Below are positions 56,624-64,000 of a stretch of 64,000 bases of DNA, piece by piece. The notes under the pieces are model-generated. The model did no database searches. It had not been told where the DNA came from and was given only the letters and a program-made list of their open reading frames with translations. The position numbers and the translations under genes were made by a program. Position 1 is the stretch's first letter; each line of letters starts with the position of its first letter. The DNA is from Alnus glutinosa. Lineage: Eukaryota > Streptophyta > Magnoliopsida > Fagales > Betulaceae. Location: assembly GCF_958979055.1 (NCBI RefSeq), contig NC_084898.1, positions 754,001-818,000 of the forward strand, written 5' to 3'.

Positions 56624-59600
56624 TTAATATCATCCTGCTGTAGTACTTTTATGTAACTATAAGTATGAAGTTTAAATTACTATGCATGGCTGCATGCTTC
56701 CTTTATTTTACAAAATCTTTGTTTTTTACTCTCTGCTTTTCAATTTTTTAGTCAAGAAAGCCCACAGCAACGCAATGACCAAAACAATGCTGCTATGGAC
56801 TTGATCAATAGTGTCACGGGTGTAGATGATGAAGGTCGGTCTCGCCAACGGATTCTTACATTTGCTGCTAGGAGGTACCATAATTATCCTTTACTTCTTG
56901 CTCATCAACTTCGCTGGTATTTTCTAATTTACCTACTGTTCACTGTTGACAAAAGCTTTAATTGGTTGCATTCATGGTATCTCACAGAAATTCTTCTATG
57001 AACTATACTGTATTTCTAACCACTCACTTTGAAAACTTCAAAAATCAGATTATAAGCTGTTTTAGAGTCCTTTTCCAAAATTTCATTCTGTATTCAACTT
57101 TTGTAGATATGCTTCTGCTATAGAGAGAAATCCAGGAGATTATGATGCGCTATACAATTGGGCATTGGTTCTTCAGGTTTGAAATATTGTCTCATTCAAT
57201 TCTAGCAATATTAACATCAGAGCAGGGTGGAACTAGGTGTATGTATGGGTGGGGGGGTAGTGGCCCCCTAAAGTTTAAAATTTCCCCTTCAACCTGATGG
57301 CTTTGGTATTAACCTGCTTAACTGATTATGTGGACTATTTTTCTGACCATGAAGTATTTGAAGAGTGTTTTGTCACATTATAGTAAGAAATGGCATTTTC
57401 CTTTAATGTGAAATTTTGATACAATGATTTTCTGAAGAACATTGGGGAAAGACAAAAGACTTTATTTACCAAAATTTCTGTTTGGCATGAAATGGGGTAG
57501 TGTGTTTGACATCGAATGCAAAAGTGATATTTGATATATTGGTTATTTCATCCAAATATTTCTCAAATATTCTTCAGTTTCTCTCTTTGTTGTGATGGAA
57601 AGAGTCTGTCTGCTATTGTTATTTTAAGCACACTGTATTTACTCAATAGCACATCATAGTGCATTTTACTTTGCCTCATGACCCTCATTTGGTTGGCATA
57701 CAGGAAAGTGCAGATAATGTTAGTCAAGATTCTGCCTCACCTTCCAAAGATGCGCTGCTTGAGGAAGCTTGTAAGAAGTATGATGAAGCTACACGTCTTT
57801 GCCCTACACTTCATGATGTATGAATACAACTCATTATACATGACACTCTTGTTAAACGACTGGTTAATACAGGGTTTAATAAGTAAATATTAGCAAGAAA
57901 CACGACAACTGCATACAAACACCTATGCCACGTAATGAACTAGGGTTGGGGAGGCCGGTGAGGGGAGCACCAAAGGATCGTTAAGAGTTATCTGTTAGTA
58001 ACTTTGCCAGATTCTGTAGATATATATAATCGTTTGATCTGTGACCAGTTGGGATCTTGAATTGTGAGAATTTTCTATATGTTTTTCCGCCCTCTTCCTG
58101 GTAAAATGTAAGGGCATCCGTATTGCTAAAATTGGGCACCATACAATTCCCACATAAAAGATCATATTATTCATTTATGTATGCATCCAGATGAATCTGT
58201 ATAATTTTTTATTGATGATCTTTATCATGAGAAAGTATTATTTCATTCTTACTTGCAGGCTTTCTATAATTGGGCTATAGCAATATCTGATCGGGCCAAA
58301 ATGCGTGGTCGTACAAAGGAGGCTGAAGAACTATGGAAGCAGGTTTGAATATATATTAGCAGTAAAAAGTTATGCTAGATTTTGAATTTCGTAGTGTTAA
58401 ACTATTTACTGCCCTTCTGTAGTTTTTTCCTCGCTGCTGTTTTGTCAAATTGACTTTTGGCAGCTGGATATGGATATAATAGTTGGAATGGTATGGCATT
58501 GTGGATATAGAACACTTCTCTACTCTTTTTATTTTTTATTTTAAGTAATTTAAATTTTATTAGAAGTGATACTTATCTTAAAAAAAAATTATTAGAAGCG
58601 TAGAGGGGCGCAACCCAGGTATACAAGGAGTATACAAAAGAGCACTGAGCACCCAACTAGGTAGAAGAAGAAGAACACATATCTAAAAATCTAGAAAATT
58701 ATAAAAACAAGAACTATTGTGAGCGGCCATCCAGACATAAAGAGATTTGAACCACTTCTCTACTTTGTATTATGTAGTCATTTGTTGATGTTCTGAATAG
58801 CTGGCCATTCTGACGTGATAATAATAAAAAATAAACATTAATGATACTTGATTCAAATCCCTCTCTTGTTTTCACCATTCTTATCTACGATCTAGGGTTT
58901 TATTGTACTTATTATGCTCTTTAAATAAAAAGATCCAAAAATTTTCTTTAGCAAAAAATAATGCTCAAAACAAATTTTTTTTTTCCTACTTGATTTTGCA
59001 GGCTACAAAAAACTATGAAAAGGCTGTCCAACTCAACTGGAACAGTCCCCAGGTATCTCGGAAAATTTTACAAAATTACTATTATGAATTCATATGGGGG
59101 TCTCCAGCATCTTTATCATCACCATTCCTTTTTCTTACCATTTTTTTCCACTGAAAACCCTTTTAATGCATCAAAAAGCACCTGAAATCATTTATGTTTG
59201 CATGCTTTGGTACTAACCCCAGGTGAAATCTATTTCAGGCACTTAATAATTGGGGACTTGCTCTGCAGGTAGTTTTGGTTACATTAACATTTCCTTCAAA
59301 ATTAGCTTTTCTTTTTTCTTTTCTTTTTCTTTCTTTCTTTTTTCTTTTTTTTTTTTTTAATTTTACATCTTGCTTTTAATTTAATGTTTCTAATGTGAAA
59401 TTTAGGAACTCAGCGCAATTGTTCCTGCACGAGAAAAGCAAACAATTGTAAAAACTGCAATCAGTAAGGTACAAAAATTATTTGGAGAGATCAGAGTGCT
59501 TGGATGATTGTATAGGAACAACCAGCAATGTAATTCTACATCTGATATGTCTTAAGAAAAATTTTTACTGTATCCTAAGAATAGTTTTTGCTGGACGTTC

Positions 59601-62308
59601 TACTCTTATGATACTTTTGCTGGTCTTCCAATGCAGTTCCGTGCAGCAATTCGGTTGCAATATGATTTCCACCGAGCAATTTACAACCTTGGAACTGTTT
59701 TGGTCAGTTTGTAACTTATTTTTCCTTATTTGAAATGTCATGATCTTATATTTGTTAGTCGTTTCCTTTTCAGTATCCAGTATATTGGATGACATAAAAT
59801 ATTTCATTGTCTTACCCTATCATCTTGTGCAAATCGAGTGAAGCTTATATCCCAAGTTCGTGGTGTCATTTTTTGCAGTATGGATTAGCAGAGGACACAT
59901 TAAGAAGTGGGGGATCAGTCAATGCTAAAGAAGTTTCACCTAATGAGTTGTATAGCCAATCTGCTATCTACATTGCTGCTGCTCATGCACTGAAACCAAA
60001 TTACTCAGTAAGTGTGATTTAGTTTTTCGGTACAACAAAAAATTTGTCTCCAATTTAAACATAACCCAATGCAATCCAGAAATGGAAAAAGAAATACTTA
60101 TCTGAACTGAGATTTAAAGAGTTTTACAATAAACATCATTTCCTTTGCCTTTACTTTCTGATGGTTTATTGATACATACATCGATTTCATTTCTCCACCG
60201 ACTATCCTAATATTGATTCTTTATTTAGGTTTACAGCAGTGCCTTGCGGCTGGTGCGCTCCATGGTTAGTAGTTAGTTTTCAAATAGTCATTTTGGAGCT
60301 ATTTCATCCTCAAATACCTTTTCTTTTTAAATTATATATATATCGTTGCCGACATATAATTTGGGGTCTGTCAGTTATGAGATCAGTCTCAAGCATTTAG
60401 TTTTCTTAATTTGTTCAGTACTGGGGTAAGATACATGCCTATGAATTCTGCACATCTTTTTCTTTCTTTCTTTCTTTCTTTTTTATGGCTGGCAGGTGAT
60501 GTTCTGATCCTTCTGATTCCATGCGTCAAGCTTATTCTAAGTTTAAGCTGTAATGCCATGCTCGTGTGACTTACATTGTGGCATTAACAAAATTACCATG
60601 GCTGCATTGCTGAACTGTTTTCATGAAAAAGATCCTTACTGGAACAAAGTATTTCATCCCATCCTAGTTTTGGACCTACTCCCCTAAACTTATCCAACCA
60701 CCATTACTTCAACTAAGACCACAGCAATTGTTTTTCTCTCTCTCTCTTTTTTTTTCCAAGTCTGTCATTCCCCCCCCCCCCCCCCTTTTTTTCTTGATTT
60801 TGTGGTTGATTATATATATTCAGAACAGTACATTTAGTGTTCCAATGAGGTTGGTTGTATCATTGACAGAACTCAACTCTTGACAGCTACCTTTGCCGCA
60901 TCTGAAAGTTGGATATCTGACTGCGCCGCCTGTAGGGAGGCCAGTGGCACCTCATAGTGATTGGAGACGTTCACCATTTGTTTTAAATCATGAAGGGCTT
61001 CATCAGGTAAACTTAGATTTGTTTCCTTGTTATTTAGTAAACTAATAAGATTTTTTGCGTATTGAAAATCATATATTGGGTGTGATACGCTGGATATCAC
61101 CTAATTGCAGCAGGTATTATTATTTCTTTATTCTCAATCTTCTTTCTTTGTCCCATCAGATACACAATATTGATAAAAAACAAGCACCACAAAGCCTCTC
61201 TGGAAGATCGGGAGATGCAGGGAATATTGACAAAAAGGCTATCAGAGTTGATGTTCCTGATATAGTTTCTGTATCAGCATGTGCTGATCTGACTTTACCA
61301 CCGGGTGCAGGCCTCTGCATTGATACAATTCATGGGCCAGTTTACATGGTAACTATTATCTTTTGTGTTTCAAAGAGAATTGTTGTCCTGCATCCTAATT
61401 TCAAACCCTATGAACGTCAAAGTGTAGCACATTAGAATGAGTGTCAAACCTGATGATCCTTGGCCACAAAGATCATCATTAGCATTTGCATGTTACGATT
61501 AGTACTGTAGTATAAGTATCCAACTTTAGGACTCTGTAATTCATTTAAGAAGTCAAGATAATTAAAAAATTATGCCATTCTGACGTTACTCTGTTGGGCA
61601 CTTGAAACTCATCCCTCCCTAGTCTAGAGCAATTAAGTTGAAATTTTTGGTTGTGCACTTATGCTATATTGGTTGTGTTACATGGATGGATTCAGTAATT
61701 AGATGTCAGGAATCAGGATTCACTATGCTTCCCATTTGCTCATTGTTCAATTTTTGGAGAAGCTTGCGAGTTTCAACAGATAATCAAAGCTTGCTCAACT
61801 CAGGCTACTGGTCTTTATATCTTAACCATATAAGAAGGCAAATAATGAACCTGAATTTTTTCTTTTACTTATTAAGGAAAAGATTCTTCAGTTACATAAC
61901 GTTTTAATATTCATGAAACTGAGCTATATGCTATGTGCCATTCTCAATAAACTGCATTTTAGTATTGCTCCTATTTTAATATGAAAACTTTGCATTGCAA
62001 AAGATGATCTTAAACTATTTCCCTCTATCTTTGCAAGATGACAAGGGAGATGGACAATAGTTCTTTTATTCTTTGTTTAATGTTCTTCAATAAATTATTA
62101 TGGTTAGGATCTTTATCCAAATGAAAAAAGTGGATCAAAGCACTGGATTTGCAAATGGGAAACCCATATATTTAATATTTGCCCATCGATCATACAGGTT
62201 GCTGACTCGTGGGAATCCCTGGATGGATGGCTCGATGCAATCCGTCTAGTTTACACAATTTATGCACGTGGTAAGAGTGATGTTCTGGCAGGTATCATAA
62301 CTGGCTGA
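54861..62308 (+). CDS. HLB1: TPR protein resembling HLB1
   Basis: Fourteen exons join in frame with GT-AG introns: 54861-55261, 56752-56874, 57107-57176, 57704-57817, 58259-58342, 59002-59052, 59239-59268, 59406-59468, 59637-59702, 59879-60007, 60229-60264, 60887-61006, 61160-61348 and 62198-62308, giving 528 residues. Residues 14-75 are Pro-Glu dipeptide repeats. TPR-like helices follow: [20 protein letters not shown] at 179-198, then [40 protein letters not shown] and [20 protein letters not shown] up to about 334. The C-terminus from about 440 has VSVSACADL and [19 protein letters not shown], like the last strand and helix of a PH fold. Arabidopsis HLB1 is a TPR protein of the trans-Golgi/early endosome linked to actin; I match it from memory of layout and size, so the name is probable, not certain. 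Confidence 0.85.
56002..56568. repeat. Repeat cluster in HLB1-like intron 1
   Basis: Two diverged direct copies of GCCAAAATACCCATCGATTG with CCAGGGATACTATA (56002-56034 and 56536-56568) flank about 500 bp of repeat-like DNA. That DNA includes AAAGTGTTTTG phrases and inverted GTGGCCATGCGGCCGCC-type modules (about 56290-56460). It looks like one or more MITE insertions. No precise ends were found. Confidence 0.4.
56583..56622. repeat. Poly-T run, about 40 T, in HLB1-like intron 1
   Basis: About 40 T residues lie 130 bases upstream of the exon 2 acceptor. It could be a minus-strand retroposon tail or simple slippage. Confidence 0.7.
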
Positions 62309-63559
62309 TCATTTTATTAGATTTATCACCAGGGCAATGCTTTTTGTTGTGATGATTTACAATTTATGTATTGAAACTTGGTTGTTCGAATAAAACTATT
62401 ATATATCATAGAATTTTTGGGACACTTATCTTGTTTAATCCAATTTGGCTTTACTCATTTCTTCAGCTGGTTTTAATTTTTGTTTGTCTGATATATACCC
62501 TTCTATTATTAGCTCTCACCCCCGTTTATAGAAAGCATCCATTTTATTTGTTTGGAGTAATCAGGACATACCGCGGATAGGATCGATTATTACCTTCTAC
62601 AACAGTCCAATTGGACTCCCAAAACAATACATAAGCTCTATTTTGTTTGAAGTCCCATACATAGATGTGTGCATCCCGTCCCCTACCTGGCTCTAATTGG
62701 TTTGAGCAAGCAAGGGGGAGGGAAAAGCTCCTCAATTCTTCAGGATTGGGATGGGTCGATCAACTCTATATGTATTCCTGGTTTCAGTTTGGTTTTAGAG
62801 CTTTTGCTGTTGTGTTCAGGCACTCGTTTAAAGAAAGCCTCTTTTCCTTTTTCTTTTTCTCCCATAGTTGTCTCCTCGTTATTGCATGTGCTATTCGGTC
62901 AGATCGTGACCCAAGGGTGGCAATTCGGGTTCATAGGTTGGGTTTGTGTCGTGTCGTGTCATGTCAAGTCATGTCAAGTCATGAGTATACGACTATATGG
63001 GTTAACCTGAATCCGATTTATTTAATTAATCTGGTTAAATCTCTCAACTCCAAAACTACTTGTTTAAATAAGCGGTTGACACGTCATAACTTACAGAATT
63101 AGTTTAATAAACAAATTGTGTTGGATTGACTTAAGCACGACCAGTTTCAACCAATTTAATATAAATATGCTAAGTTAATCCAAATACTTGATCTGACCTA
63201 ACTAACACAATTTCATATCTTATATATTAATTATACACATTCACAATTAGATTTATTGACAAAATCAATTTGAAAAATGTAAGTCCATAACCATAATTAA
63301 TAAACATAACATAACTTCTCATTGCGTATCCAATTAAAATAAGTTTAGAGTCCAATAAGTTTATTTAAATAAAAGACAGATAGATAGTAATATAGAAAAT
63401 AAGATTACATTCCAACAAATAACATGATAAAACCTTTTAACTAAACCTCAACATTAGTTACTAACAAAATTGGAAGTAGATAGAGTTGAAGGGTTTGGTA
63501 GAAGACTCCGAACGGTGGTGGTTGCAGTCATGCTTGTGGTCACGATAGTTGTAGTCGAT

Positions 63560-63600
<41 letters not shown>

Positions 63601-64000
63601 GAAAGCCTGAAAACAGCACAGCGAGAATAAAGTGGTTTCATGTATGCGGGTTACGCGAGTTGACTCGCATTTGACTTATTTATTAATCGTATTTAATCGG
63701 CTTGGCCCTCGTTTTGATCTGAACCGTATTACATTAAACACTGACCCTTTAATTTTATGTCGTATTCGTGTTGGATTTGCGGGTCATGTCAAGCATTGTC
63801 GGCCCTACTGAACTCCAAAAAAAAAAAAAGAGAGATAAGGACAACGGAACGCCATAAGATGCATTTTTATTGTTGTTTGAGAACTGTTCGAGACTGCACA
63901 TATCACAGGTATATGATGTTATTTGCACCTGGCACTAGTAATCTAAATCAGGGATAACCCTAGCCGTATATTATTACCTTTCTCCCTACAAATCCTTTTA
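62309..64000. other. Downstream region with a dispersed repeat, no gene
   Basis: No coding region is recognised after the HLB1-like stop. From about 62912 to 63806 the ends AAGGGTGGCAATTCGGG and, reversed, TAGGGCCGACAATGCTTG are weak inverted repeats, with phrases such as GTCGTGTCGTGTCATGTCAA and GACCCTTTAATTTTATGTCG. This resembles a common plant hAT-like non-autonomous repeat and shares phrases with 6850-7200. No target duplication was found. A (GA)n run lies at 63567-63598. Confidence 0.4.

Noticed and set aside
57215..57300. A hAT end in an HLB1-like intron
   Set aside because: GGGTGGAACTAGG and GTGGCCCCCTAAAG resemble hAT-associated text, but only one side is seen and there is no duplication.
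58550..58740. A SINE or LINE fragment in an HLB1-like intron
   Set aside because: The phrase AGGGGCGCAACCCAGGTATA resembles a common plant repeat, but I could not find ends, a tail or target duplications.

Overview
The window is nuclear DNA of a flowering plant, most likely a eudicot. The evidence is AT-rich intergenic DNA, multi-exon genes with GT-AG introns, plant-only families (CYP78A, DUF538, plant B3, HLB1-type TPR protein) and a dense mix of plant transposons (CACTA, hAT, Mutator-like, TRIM, TR-GAG, LINE, SINE). The species cannot be named from the sequence alone.

Six protein-coding genes can be built exon by exon. (1) A CYP78A cytochrome P450 of the CYP78A6/8/9 type, + strand, 1206-3069. 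(2) A methionine gamma-lyase, - strand, 27025-23607, with one 2-kb intron. (3) An EMB8-like alpha/beta hydrolase, - strand, 43921-34977, eight exons, whose introns are loaded with transposons. (4) A single-exon DUF538 (SVB-like) protein, - strand, 46260-45781. (5) A single-exon B3-domain protein with an EAR-like motif, + strand, 51868-52734. (6) A 14-exon TPR protein resembling HLB1, + strand, 54861-62308. They are independent plant genes and share no operon or pathway.

Between the genes: 1-214 and about 7955-8160 are 3' ends of LINE elements carrying the last part of the RNase H domain. 9342-9834 is a TRIM. 10616-18733 is a complete-ended CACTA transposon with a TAC target duplication. Its internal DNA keeps the C-terminal half of TNP2 (DUF4218 and DUF4216) and a Transposase_24 gene, but the TNP2 catalytic region is absent and its place is taken by about 2.3 kb of tandem DNA rich in telomere-like AAACCCTAA boxes. 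25972-29460 holds several MITEs in and beside the methionine gamma-lyase gene, one nested in another. 33897-34544 is a second TRIM with an insertion in one LTR. Intron 3 of the EMB8-like gene holds a young 1806-bp LTR element that encodes only gag (TR-GAG type) and, about 250 bp away, a 1300-bp hAT element; intron 2 holds a SINE. A 773-bp solo LTR sits about 315 bp upstream of the DUF538 start codon. 48000-54105 holds two more hAT elements, two copies of an unclassified GC-richer repeat, and a Mutator-like long inverted repeat with exon-like inserts just upstream of the B3 promoter.

The most unusual object is the CACTA element with about 20 palindromic G-box motifs in its ends and a telo-box array where its transposase should be. 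Element boundaries are supported by target-site duplications read directly from the sequence. Family names and functions come from recognised motifs, not from database searches.
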